DNA of 64,000 nt from Dasyornis broadbenti (Eukaryota; Chordata; Aves; Passeriformes; Dasyornithidae), in the NCBI GenBank assembly GCA_013397935.1, contig VZRN01000659.1, positions 1,665,206 through 1,729,205 on the forward strand, in the 5' to 3' direction. The notes under the pieces were generated by a model that saw nothing but the letters and a program-made list of their open reading frames with translations, ran no database searches and had not been told where the DNA came from. Of this stretch, positions 25,038 to 38,300 are shown in pieces (the first letter of the stretch is position 1; each line of letters opens with the position of its first letter). Position numbers and translations under genes: made by a program.

Positions 25038-28000
25038 CCAAACATTTGGAGTGTGCCAGCCTTCATATCTCGACAGTAAAGAGCAGAATGCCATGAGCCC
25101 TACTTCTGTTTCATCACAGGTTCTGAACAGATGTGGATGTCTCTCATAGCAAGCTAGTTATCCCACTGTTTAGGAAACCAGAGTTTTCCTCTAAAAGAAT
25201 TCATCTCACACTGTTTAATCAAATGTTTCCAAATAATACTTTGATGTCCCACAAAAAGTTAAAAAAATGGTGATCCCTAAAAGTGAAGCTACCTATTAAT
25301 ACATCATGATGTAATAGCCAGAGCCATATTCTTGATCAGCTTTCTCACTTGGAAATTGACATCATGTTCAAGCTGGATGCAAATTGCTAAACAGAGTGTT
25401 AATGCTTATATTGCTTGCAAGGTAGCAAAGAATCTGGTCCAGTCTACTTTAGGTACAAGATGCATAATAATAAAACTGAAAATTACTCTAAATATCTTGA
25501 AATCAAACAATTTTCTTTATATAATCAACAGCGCACTTAAAACAGTATTACAATCAATCATGGTAGTTGATATTACTAAAGCTTTGCTCATATGGATAAT
25601 GCTTAAACATTTCCACTGTTTTGTTGAAACTGATGGGACAGTTTAGCTGAGCAAAAGCTAGCAGGAAAAACCAGTCAAAAGCCTCTGGTTTGCATTTGGA
25701 TTTTCTCCTGGGACTAAAATACAAGCAAACAAACAAATAAACCTCATGAAAAAAACATTAATTCTTTTGGGTTTACACTTAGTACTGCTTAAAATGCTTT
25801 GTATTGGCTCGGTGAACAGCTTGATGCTTCCATAACAACTGTATAATAATTTTACAAGTAACTGCATCTAAAACTGATGTGTTACATACATAAAGAGGAA
25901 ATAATTAATAGCTGTTAGGTCTTGCTATTTTTTTGTCCTTTCTCCAAAATCTTTTTATCTACTTTCTTTTGAAGCACATTCAATTACTCCAATGGGGCAA
26001 TAAACACTGGAGAAATAGTCAAGAGGCATTCTGTGTTGAGAAAATTACTTTTGTAAATACAGAATCTAGTAAAGACTTACTAACTTCAAGAAAAAATAAT
26101 TTTATAACACTGGATTTTGATCTCTTTAAACAAGTGATTAGAGAGTAATATGTTGTACAATCTGATAAATAATACTTGATCTCATGATCAAGTTAATATT
26201 TTGACCCCTTGAGATCTGTTACAAAGTGGTTACAGCAGTTGTGCCAACAGCTTCTGAGTCCTGACGATAAAGATTAATCATAGGAATACCTCGTGGTCAT
26301 TGTTAACAGCAGACTGCTCTTTTCCTTGCAGGATGTCCAATGAAAAGTTTGTTCAGTGATGGCAGAACCAAACATCTGAGTTTAGAGATATCTTGAAATG
26401 GTTGTCCTTTGACAGATGCCTCCTCTTGGGCTGGGTCACCCAATTGTACACCCTGACCTGCAGAGGTTAACAAGATCTCTACACATTAGCCGCTGCGGAC
26501 ATTAGAGTGACATGCCTGTTGTTTGGTCTGGGTACCATTCAAAAATTCTCCATCAGTATCAAGACCCATTTTGGCTGATATCTACAGGAAAATATAGAAA
26601 TGCTATAGGTTTAAGGTCCTACATGGACGCTTGCTATACTACTGCACTGAATCTTTGCTCAGCTTGTAGTTTCTTAGGTTTCCCATTACTTGTTCTCTGC
26701 TTTTTCATTTCCTATGGCACTTTTTTTTTTTTTCCCCCTTCATGTTCCTGGGCACAGGTTTTTGGTTACTTCTCCAGCAAGATTAAATTCTGCAGCATGT
26801 GAGTTCCCTGCCCTAGGTCACCATAGCCTTTTCTCGTTGCCATCTTCCAGTTCAATGCTACCTTCAACTCCTGGGCATGCTCAGTCCTTTGAGTACATCT
26901 TTAGGGGCACTTAAAACCTGGAGTCAGTAACACATGTGCACACACACAGCCAGTAGCACACAAAAATGAAGTTGCTGGTAACGCTGTTTAAAGCCAGCTA
27001 GTCTTCCCAGATTTCAGACATCTGATGCCTTGTCTGGCTCAAATTATAAAGGCTACCACTCTCTTCTCACTGGTCACTCAGCCAGCAGAGGAGCCCAATT
27101 ACACCTGCAGTAACCTTCTCAAAGCAACAACTTCCCCATGTCAGCCAGAACTCATAAACTGCATGTAGTTGGATTACCCTGATCATCATATTTTATGCCC
27201 CTGTAGGCTGATATCCTCAAGGAAGATGCACATGGATACCAACCTTCTGTGTTAAGTCTGCTGCAGCATATTCTGTGCTCCACCACAGGTCTTGGCCAGA
27301 GCACTCTTGTGCAGTATAGACACATCCAGCCCACAAAGGCTGCTGCAGCCAGGCATTTTCTCCTTTCCTGTGTGGCTGCTTATCCTGAAGCAAAATCCTA
27401 CCCTGTCTTTCCTCAGTGGGCTCACTGTGGAAAATGTTAAGCAGAAGATTTAGTCTCTGGAATTTGAATTTGGCTTTCTGAAATGCCTTACTTTAAGTCT
27501 TGTTGCACCTCTGGAGGTGCTGAGCACGCAGGAGATCCAGCCATATTCTTTTTTATGCCCACCTAGTAGCACGGCGTATTAATACTTCTTCAGTACTGCA
27601 GGCTTATATAGAGAAGAAGGAGGAAAGGGTCAAGCATAAATTATATTTACAATGTACAATATATTCAATCATGTTTCTGAGGATTTATCATTGTTTTCTA
27701 AATGCTCTTATTATCCAGTCTTTCTATGCCTTTTATTCCTCTGTGGATGCACGTCTGGCAAAAACAACAACCCTACACTGGTGAATTCTTTGAGCTAAAA
27801 TATAAACCCATAGTTAAGTGCATAGCAACATGGTGAATTTAAACCAAACCTTTGCAAAAATGCCTAGAGCATGCACAGGCAGCTTTGGGGGAATTAACTG
27901 AAAACAAAAGGAGCAAACTGATTTAGCAGTATGTTGTTCCTCTGTTACATTTGTCTCAAATTCATAGATGTTCTGCTGGTGTAGACAGCATTAATCCCAT

Positions 28001-31000
28001 TTTTATCATTTTTAGCTAAAGATCTACTCCAAATATTTTGGCAGCTGTGTATGGTTTCTTCATACAAGGAGCAACTTTGCACTATGCTACCTAGGACAGA
28101 GTAAGCAATAAAAGAGGACATTTCTTACAATGCCCTATTTGTGTAGCTAGGATAATCTCAAGTCTTCTCAGGCTTTCAAGATTTTCAGACATCAAGTAGA
28201 ATGTATTCAGATTTGTACATATTCAGAAATCAAAACCCCCTCAAGTACTAATGGCTTAATTTATATTTCATAGAATAAAAAATGTTAGAGTAGGATTTTC
28301 TGAGCTGAGTAAACCTTTATCAGCTGTTCTTATGCTTTTGGCATTCTTTGTTCTCATCTCTCTCCCTCAGGGATACAATAAAAATAGCTAACGTTCATTT
28401 TCTTCCCCAGTTTTTGCATCCACTGCTTCTGTTCGACTTTTATCTGACAATCCGGCTTCCATGGTAGCCAGCGTAGGATTTTGATTCCTGCTACCTTTTT
28501 TTTCAGGAGGTTGCTAATCATACTCTCTCCTTGCTCTAGGTCTCATCAGATGCCCTTGTGCCACCACTGATTGTGTTCTGACTAACAATACGAGGTTTTC
28601 TTCAAAGACAAAGGCTTCTCTTCCATTGAGACAACTATTTACCAAGGCATGGCAAGGTGCAACTACCACTCCAATAGTACTGAGACAGTACGACTGAGCC
28701 TGACTCCCTCAGCTACTCCTCACCTCCTCCTGGTATTCCTTCCCCTACACTCCTTGCAGAGTATCAGGGTGCAGAGGCAATGCAGCTAATCATTTATGGT
28801 CCAGAAAAGTTTATTATGCCTGAGAAGGAAGTGGGGAGTCACAGAAAATTAGCAGACAGCAGCCTGGACTTGTGCCCTGCAAGAAAATCAGCCTGGGAAG
28901 TCAGATTAATTACAAGAAATTTATTTTACTTTGCCTAAAAAGAATAGTTGTTGTTTGATATGACCCTGATCTTGTCTATGTTATCTCATGTTGTCAACCA
29001 TCATTTCCTCAGCGAGATTACATTCATGTTGGATGTACATCCTTCTGCGTCTGGGAGCATGACTGTGCTTCTGGGCACAGGAGCAAATCCAGGCAATATC
29101 AGGGCAGGACTCCTCTTCCTCTGTGCTCTACTTTCTACACAAAGGTGGGCACCTGGACAGAAGCAGCAGCATGGCCCAAGAGGTAGATAACCTCTGCCTC
29201 CAAGCACAACCACTGCATGAACAAGCCAATTACCCTCCCAACCTCCGCATTGGGCATGCTCTCCTCTCCAAGGTTTAATCACCTCCACCTGGATGGTGTG
29301 GTGGGCAATGCTCTGGGCATAGTCCAGGTCTTTGTGTTGCTTTCATGTGAATTCAGGCTGAGACTGAAGTGAGGATTTCTGTCCATTTTCCCTTTTCATG
29401 TTATCTTTTCTCCTTCTTCATGCTGTTAACCACATTATCTTTGACAAGAACTGGGTTAATCAGTAGCACTTCACATAAAAGGGTCAACAGTGAAATCCTG
29501 TGTTTCCTTTCCCTAGGAAATAAAAAAAAATAACAATTAGAAGGTTGTTGATATTTTTCTTTTTTCTCTGATAATCTAAAGGAGCAGTCCTAGGATGTTT
29601 TAAATCTGGTTTCTTGCAGAGGTGCTTAATTTTCTGATGGTGCAGTACATTGTTCCTTGCTGATTAAACTTGCATAGGACAAGGTCTAATGTAAAACCAA
29701 TCTTAAAGGCATTTGTGACTGCAGAGTTGCAATGCAGCACAATGCCTCAGAGGTATGTTCATGTATGATTTTATGATAGGCTGTGCTGAGCTAACATTTC
29801 CCTATTGCTGAAAAGGAAATCTGACACCCTTTGCTCCTCCCTTACCCAGTCCTGTTCTGTCACTTTTTTGTACTTGGAGTAAATCCATTCTGATCACTAC
29901 CACAGAGACCTATCACCTACTTTTATATGCTGGGTGAATTTTCTGCCATTTAAATGTGTTGAACCTCTTGTTGTGCACTCAGATGAGAGTTGGCTCTGGC
30001 TCAAGGTATGCCACAAAAATCACAGCCAGGATGAGGAGCTGGGAGGGACAATAAGACTGTCCCTTTTGACAGAGGCAGGCTGATAATTAATCTCATGTTG
30101 TATCATGAAATCGTGCTATCAGGCATGTCCCAGACACTTTAGTGATTGCCCACAGTTATGGCACTCAGGTCTGGAAGACATCAGCACAACGTCTCGTTTC
30201 AACTCTTTCAAAGCAAATGGTACAATCCCTGTTTTTCAGGTTTCTTTTCCTGTCACGCTTATGCACTTCTTCTTCATCAAGCATAGCAGTGGACACATCA
30301 CCACAGCCATCCGGAGTCAGGAGAGGGAAACAATCTCCTTCAGATCACTTAGGCCTTATTGGCACAGCACCTTGATGGGGATAGAGAGGCAGCCTAAACA
30401 GACCTGCTGCCAGATCCGTTAACTCGAGTGCCGGTACAAATGCTGTAATGGCCAGGACTGAGATTTTCCAATACCTTCAAGATGCACAAAGTGATAAAGA
30501 AAGCCATGCTGTGACTTCCTCCCAGATCAAAGCATGGGGAGACAAAGACTTGCTGGAAAAACACTGGACTCAGCAGCAACCACATTTACACCCACCTCAC
30601 TTCTTTGTAGTGCTGTTTCTGCATGTTTCACAGAGATGTTTTGCTAGCTGTCACCTTCCCGGGACAAGTCTGCCCCTGGTATTAGTTTCCAAAAGTTCTT
30701 TTCTACTTCTCAGGTGTTCTAATATATCCAGTCAGTGGTTATTACTATGCAAGTTGGTTTTTTGTTTCCTCAGTTTCAATAGGTGGCAAGGGTGATTAAA
30801 ACTCTCCAAATGTAAATAAGAGCATGGAAATGCAGTTTAAGGGGTTTTTTAAGTCATTGGTAAGCTACCAGTTGAGTTGTCCTAACTCAGCTTCAGGTCT
30901 TTGTAGCAGACACAAGCAGTTTTGCATGTGCTGAGGACCTATCCAGTATTGAACTTCATCTCTTTCAAACTGCAAGGTCAGAAAATGTAGGGATAGAAGC

Positions 31001-34000
31001 CCACCACTACAGGACAGTGAGTGAGACTTAGCTTCTGCATGGATCTTCCTAGAACCTTCCTTACTATGAACGCCCCAAAAAACCCCTCAATAGAACACCT
31101 TCTCAACTCAATAGCTCAGGTTTTATTAAAGCACCTCAAAATTAATTTATTTGTTCTCCTTTAAACACAGGAAAAAACAAACACAAAGGTTTTAGAGTGT
31201 TTTCTCCCTTCCCAGCTCATCCTGGATTACAAAACAATCTGTAATCCTAATTAATTAATAAACTTTACTGTGAATTATGTTTCTCTTCAGCTGACACAAA
31301 CGATGCATTATTGCTGATGCACAATTCCAAAAAAATTGTCCCTTGCCATCAACTTCTTCCACTTAAGGAGAAACAGCCTCTTCAGAATAATGAATTCAAA
31401 ACTCCAGTGGCCTAGAAACCTTGAGGGTTTACAGCTTGACCTTGAGTTTTGGGTTTTGTAATGACATTGCAGAAGTTCCTGCTGATTCTGTATAACTTTA
31501 TAAAAGACACAAGTCAATATTCACAGGTGCAAAAGCTCTGTGTGTCAGATAGCATTTGTGGTTTTTTAATGTACTGTACTAAATTTAACAACACTACCTT
31601 GATTAATTTTGTGTTGCAGATCACAGTCAGTATCGATGCAAAACACTGAAATTAGGTATACCTGGATGTAAATGAGAACAGAAAGAAGCTTTATCATAGA
31701 AATTTTGCTCCTCCCTTCCATGAATTTTGCACAAAATAAGGAATTCATTCCTTTAATCAATGGGGTAAAATCTTGCACCTGTGACATTAAGATGTACACA
31801 CTTAATTCTGGCAAGCCAGCACACATAAAAATCATTGTCTGAAAGACAGGCTGTATATCTTTGCACTGTAAAATGACTAGAGTTTTGTGAGAAAGGAGTG
31901 AAAGGGGATAGTTATGTCTTCAGAAATCAGTTTTATCTAAGCTAGTGTGGTGTCATTCATGAGGCAGAGGTTGCATGCATGCATGATTTATGTACTTCCA
32001 TATATCAGATCATCCAGATTTCTTTTCACTGTAAAATTGATATTGATTCTTCTGTATTAGTAATACTGACACTGGGATAATTCTGACATCATTATAAAAC
32101 ATGCACTAATACCTCCTTCCTTAGTGTAACCCTTCTGCTCAATAAATCATGCATAGAAAGGATTAGGAGAAGACAGAGGAAAAAACATTATTAGGACTTG
32201 CTAGAACCAGTCAGTGCCTACTCCCCATTGACTGCCAAAGGATACCATATGCTGTATTAGGTAAATCCTATTATTTTCAGACAGTAAGCAAGATGCCAGT
32301 GGGCAAAACTTGTAGTTGATATTGATGGAGAGCAGCATCCATGCAAGAAGTAAAATAAACCCTTGTATCACCCTCATCCTCTCGTATATTAAATACACAT
32401 TTCAGTCCAGAGGTGTATTTAAAGCACAATGTTGCATATCTCAGAGAAAACGAGAGCTGTTTCCTTAAGAACCTGCTTCTGCTGGAGGTCAATGGCTTTA
32501 GTATTACTCATTAAAAATTAAGGATAGTTATTGACACACAAACCACAGAAATTGGTTTATGTCAATGAAGAATGGCAAAGAGATACATATATCAGGGAAA
32601 GAGTCCTGGAGGAAAAGTTCTTTGCACAATAAAATTAGATTCACAGGTCACAGATGATTTGTTAGTTCTTTCCAAGTTACAGAGACGTAATTTATGGAAG
32701 AGTTCTCCCAGACTCTTTACTTGCACTACAAAAAAGAATCTTTTTTTATTAAAATGTAAGTTGCATGTCCTCACTAGTGACAACCCACAGATCTGACTGA
32801 ATTAATATAATCCCCTAAGAATGGAGCCCTCCTATCATTCTGAAGGTAAGAGGTATTCTTTGAACTCTTGTTCCCATTCTTCTCTGTGAAGCCTTTTTTT
32901 AGCAAGTCCAGATGGAGGAATAGCTAAAGGGCTGGGTAGTTTGTTTTTAATGCAAAAAGATCTCAGGTATCAGCTATTCAGTTTGCCCTCATGATATAAA
33001 CACATTGCCACTGCCTACTTGTAATTTCTAGAAACAAGCTTTTCAAAACCAACAACTTCAGCTAGTACAGCTCACAAGGTGAGGAAGCTTTGCCCATGGC
33101 AGATACCTGCAGCTCTTCCCCAAGCCATGCTCTATCCTGCTGCGGGAGTACAGACATGACAGCCATGGGGGTGTAGTGAGGGGCTCTCAGATCCTCAGTG
33201 TCCTGCAGTAAGGATGTTTGATGGGACAGAGGGTACTGACAGGGAGCCCCAGCAGTACTGGCAGGACAGCTCTGAGCTTGGAGCAGTTCTCTGGCATTTT
33301 GAGCATTACAGTTTGCCAATCTCCTGACTAATCTCTCCAGAGAATGAATGGAGAGATGAAGCATGTATTTTGTGAGAGTGAATTTCCACAGCAAATGATG
33401 TTACCAGTGGCATGTTGCAATGTATGGGCTGTAGGCCACTAATAGTCTGTGCTATTTATAACAAGGAAATCAAGGTCTTGAAAGTCATGGCTGCCTCTGT
33501 CTATGCACTCCAATGACTCCACATGCCTTGGCAGCCATCTGCATTAGGGCTCCTTTAGGACCAACAGTGTTGGTCTGCAGTTTATACGCAAGATTGTATT
33601 TACCACCTGCTGCCTCGTCCGCTCTGAGCAGGAGGAAGGCACGAGCAACAAAGGACAGAAATCTCCATCATTTCAAGACTACTACTACTGAGACAAGTCA
33701 AAGCCTTGGAAAGAGCTTCTGTTTGCACTCTTCATGTTTAATGACTTCCTAATAGACTTACCAAGGCCCCAAAATTATTTGTCTTTGATTAAAAGTAATT
33801 AAACATTAAGTATATATTTTGGAGATTAACAAGTGGACAGCTGTGTGTGAAAACATCCAGTGCAAAATGTTAGCAGGCTGAACAAGGGTTTCACGGAGCA
33901 TTGCAGAGTGCTAACACGTTTTAGACAGAACTATCAATAAGGCAACTCTCAGTTGTGACTGCTTTTTAAAATAGGCTTCTGTCAATTACTTACTGTTCTT

Positions 34001-34163
34001 TTATTCCCATTTTCAACCCTGTAACAAGGTCCCCTCATGCCTCTGAATGGTGATACCAAGCAACAGTCCTTAAAAGTCATTGTCACACTGGGGCTCTGCT
34101 GAGCTGGCTCCCTGGTGCTGCCTGTGCTGCTCACGGGGACAAAGTCAGATTCATATATCCTGG

Positions 34164-34191
34164 TTTTTTTTTTTTTTTTCCCCTTTTTTTC
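34164..34191. repeat. polypyrimidine tract
   Basis: A 16-T run followed by C and T runs. Low complexity, seen directly. Confidence 0.9.
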
Positions 34192-34303
34192 ATCTGCTTT
34201 ACGGATGACCCTGTGGTTATTGGAGTTGTACCAAGATCTGGACAAAGCTGTTGTTTTCTGGGGAATGAGGCTGCTGGTAAATTGAAGGAAATTTATTATT
34301 TTG

Positions 34304-34314
34304 CCCCCCCCCCC
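34304..34314. repeat. poly(C) run
   Basis: Eleven C in a row. Seen directly; length is prone to sequencing error. Confidence 0.9.
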
Positions 34315-35144
34315 AGTTGTTACTTTTGCTATTGTGTTGTGCATGTGTGTAGGTGAGTGTAGGGGTGATTGTGTGGGAGAAAGAGAGATGGATTGATGGA
34401 GGGAAATATTCCAGAACACTTTCCTCTATTACGTATGGAGAGGATATATTTTATCTGATTGTTATCAAAGGTGACATCAGAAGTAATGACAGGATAAATA
34501 ATTTTAAGGCTTCAAAGAACAAGGATTCTAAAGAATAGGATTCTGAAGAATTGTAAAGGAAGGATCTGTCTTGGAGATTAAGCTTTTTTAAATCCTTCAG
34601 ATCCCTTTGTCAAATGCAACAATATTCCATTATAAATCCTTCTATTAATTTACATGTGGTATTGCATTTCTCTTTTAACAGTGTATGCAGGTACAAAAAG
34701 GCAGTGATGTGTATTTACCAAACTGTTACCTTTCCAGTTAGTGAATCGCTTAGCCTGGATGCTTTCTTTCATAAATACAGTCATTAAATGCATGAAATTA
34801 TTGATCTAAACTGCTTTCCTGGGAGACTGTTCCTTATAAAGAGCAGAGTCAGGTCTCTTTTTGACTGCAAACTAGGCTAGATTTCATAATAAAACTTTCA
34901 TCATAAAAAAGAAAAAAATAAAAACTCTGATCAACAATAACCTCCCTATGATACATCAATGACTAAATGCCTGAGAGAGCTGGCTTTAATTTTTCTTACA
35001 GTGAAAGAGAGTAGGAAGGATGGAGTTTTTTGTAAGGGACTTCTTTTTGAAGAGATCATGCTAAAAAGGCTGCTGAAGGGATCTCTTGCTGCTACAATTT
35101 GTAGAAAGGAGCTCTCATAATTATAGTCAGAGTTTATTGTGCCT

Positions 35145-35304
35145 CTCCCTCTCTCCCNAGAGAGCTAGGGAAAGCTGGCAGCACTACCTGAATAGCTACT
35201 GAAAGAGTGAGACTTCTCAGTTCCTGCTTCATTACTGGGTAGCAGCTATTCCAGTGTGTGCGAGCTCCTAACTGCTTCCTCCCATCGGAAAGCCCTTGGT
35301 AAGT
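35145..35304 (+). promoter_or_regulatory. candidate non-coding first exon and promoter
   Basis: This patch is richer in GC than its surroundings. A polypyrimidine run CTCTCCCTCTCTCCC, followed by an N (35158), leads into about 140 bases without a long open frame that end in CCCTTGGTAAGT. GTAAGT at 35299-35304 is a full match to the strong vertebrate 5' splice donor. There is no clear TATA box. The pattern fits an alternative untranslated first exon of a gene whose coding exons lie outside the window to the right. It could also be a chance donor in a conserved element. I do not recognise the gene. Confidence 0.3.
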
Positions 35305-38300
35305 CCCCTTAGCCGGCAGAGCTGCGGATTAACTCAGCAAAAGGCAGGAGGGGGGTGGCAGGGAGCTGTGGGGACACTCAGAACCTGTGTGCAGCTTAAG
35401 ATCTATTAGATTTCAAGGATTTTCTGTAATAAATGTGTAAAATCTTCTGTGGATTGCTGGGATGCGAAGGCAATCATGAGGAATGTTTTTTGTGCTCAAG
35501 AGCAATGCTAAGTACATTCAGGGGTGCCTGAAACAGAGCAGAATTTTTCTACGGAAGATGAGATTAGTAAATGCTTCTCAGAACTGCAAGAAGACTGGTT
35601 GTGTGTTGTTTTGTTTTGTTTACCCCTATCATTTTTCTCTCATTTTCCTCGCCTCCCCACCTTGCCTTTATTGTGTTGAATGTGTTAATAGGCTCAGAAA
35701 GAAGAAACTGTGTCTTCCTGCAGACTGATGGCATTTGAAATGTAGAACTTTTATCAGAAGAGGGATGAGAGCTGAAGCTATAGAGGAGATAACGTGTGCT
35801 TTTTATTTGCATTTATATTCTTGTGCATATTTCTGGTGTTGATTATACTGACTTTTCATGCTCAGAAAAAGTTCAAAAAGCTGGGAGATGCACATTTACT
35901 GCTCAAGATGCTGATGTTTGCACTTGTATCACATGCTTTATTAGTCATCCACCTGACAAGTGGCACTCTTCAGGTAGGTCCTTTCAGTACATGTAGCAAA
36001 AAGCACTCCCAGGCAGAGACTCTCCTTTACCTTGATCCTATGAGTCAAGTTCATTGAACTCCACAGAAAATTGTAGAGGCCACTGGAGAGGTCAGGTTAC
36101 ATCTCTCCTTGCCCCAGTTGAGCAGTGGCATTTGAAACAAGAGGCTGAAATGATGCTGCTGTCTGAGGGTCCCAGTACCCTGGACCTGGCTGTGTTTTGA
36201 TTTGAAAAGTACGAATGAGTTAACCAGGGACAGGCTGAGGTTTTTTTCTGGCAGTACAGAGCATTAACAGAATGACTGCCTCCAAACTGAACCCACAGCT
36301 ATTGATATCCCTGATGGATAAATCCAATCTAGAAGAGACAACTCGCTGGTCATGGGGCCACTGGCTCTGTTCCTGTCTGTCCAGTCCACACCTCTGTTGG
36401 CTCCAGCTGTCTGTAGGATCATGCAGAGGTGACACAGCTGTATTTATAACTGTGAGGGGTTAGCTGCTCCTCGTGTTTAGAAAACACACACTGGCGATGT
36501 GAAACTGCTGCTCAGTGTCCCTAGACATCATTGCCTTTGCTACTGAGCAAACATAGCTCAAAGGATTAGGTTTTAGGTCTGCAGTGGTGGCTTTCCAGTT
36601 AGTATGAGTAAATTTACATCTCTTCTACAGGTCAAAAGGGCGATACTGACATATTTTTCCCCTTTCAAAAGACTTCAATATTTATTAAGGGACAACTTTC
36701 AAGCAAATATTAAAACAGAGATTAACCAAGCACAGAATAGATATCGCTTCCTGAAACTCAGTCATTTAATGTTATGGTGACAGGGTAATCATGGTAAGGG
36801 GTGCAGATGACTAGGGGATTGATAAGTGAGTATATACAAATATTTAGCAGTGGAAATTACAAATAAGAATATGTCTCGTGTTTCAGGTTGTCCGAGTCAA
36901 CACTACTTCAGCAATAAACTATTGTCAAAATGGCGTCATTACCTGGGCTGCTTAGTACCTTAAGTATAATACTGGGGTGTGATACAGAGAATAGGAGTTT
37001 CCGGGGGGAAAAAGCCATAAGCAAAGATGTTTGGCAGGCTTTTGGGCTTCTTTTGTACTTTTGTCCATTCTAGCAAAAGACATAAGTGTTTGCTAGAATA
37101 CTCTTGAATACAACTGAATGTAATCTTTTCTAAGTTTGTTTTGCTTTTAACATCTGCTTGGATGTATGAAAGAGGAGAAACAGCTCAATGAGAAGAATTC
37201 CAGTGTGAACAGGAGCAGGAACAGGTAGCTCTCCAGCTCTGTGCCACATCCTTATATCAAATTCAGCCCTGACCACACTAATTTTAGTAAGTGAACTCTA
37301 CTGTCATCTATTTGCTGTCAGCATGGCAGGATGTTCTCAAAGCATCTTAATACCAGGCCAGGATGGTAAAGAAATTCTGGGGATTTTTCACCAGGGGCCA
37401 GATGCCATGACCTTTCTGCCTATTGGAAGTTTGCTCTGGGAGGATGATGCAACCCAGCAGAAGAAAAAGAAACTAGGGAAGCATCTTTGCTGATAGGCAA
37501 AATCTGTGTTTATCATGGGCAGTGTATGCTCTGCAGAGCCTCGTCCGTGTCACAAGAAATCTGCCTCCCCTCCCTTTTCACAGAAATATGAGAAGGCAGG
37601 AACCATTTGTGTCTCCCTGTAGAAGGGACTACCTGTCTGACAGTCAGGACCATCCTCCTTGTGCCTGTGTACCCACACGTGCATATATCAGGAGATACTC
37701 TGGTGAGTGATGAGCAGGAGATGTTGCCTCTGCTTGGGCTGATCTGACTGTGTTAGCCTGCAGTCAGCATGTGCCACCAGGCTGTGGCTACTCCATCCTC
37801 CCTAGCAGCCCTATGGGAATTGTTTCTGGAGGATGACCAGGCACTGTCCTAAGATCTTGCTGATAAAAAAATCTTCAGGCCTTGCCAGTGTGAGCCAGGG
37901 AGAACTAAACATACCTTCGAGCCAACCTGGGTTTTCATCAGAAATTCTCTCTGTTACTTCTCTGACTGGAAATGAGCTCTTCTCCCTGCCCCCCATCAAA
38001 GATTACAATTCATGAAGCAGAAAATGCTAGACACTCAAGCACTGGCAGATTTCTTTTAAATTATATTTCTGGTTTATCATCCTTTTATATGTCAAAGTTT
38101 TCTATTTCCCCTATCTATTTTTATATATAGGAAAATGTATCAATCCAGGCACTTCAATACCCATCACTAAAACATAAAGATCCATATATCCTTGTCTACT
38201 GAACAAACAGGGATTTTCAAAGAGTATTCCCTGTACCAGCAGTGGCTTTTGTTTGCATTACTTGACTACAGTTCTGCTTATAAGAAGTGCAAAACCAAAC

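Larger units (their letters stand above)
25038..35144. other. unique non-coding sequence, no gene seen
   Basis: About 10 kb without a supported gene. A 145-codon minus-strand frame (33982-34419) is driven by homopolymer tracts and has no domain. A CAG acceptor-like site near 26330 is followed by at most about 20 open codons in any frame. Repeats are limited to homopolymers (26720-26735 T, 34164-34191 T/C, 34304-34314 C) and a short palindrome (26174-26193). Confidence 0.55.

Noticed and set aside
26320..26400. Possible terminal exon after TTTTCCTTGCAG
   Set aside because: The longest phase stays open only about 20 codons and codes for nothing recognisable.
28265..28320. Inverted CR1 tail (TTTCATAGAAT)
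   Set aside because: The following sequence lacks the GGTTGGAA and later landmarks of the family.
33982..34419. 145-codon open frame on the minus strand
   Set aside because: It is held open by poly-C and poly-T tracts, translates to low-complexity lysine runs, and has no recognisable domain.
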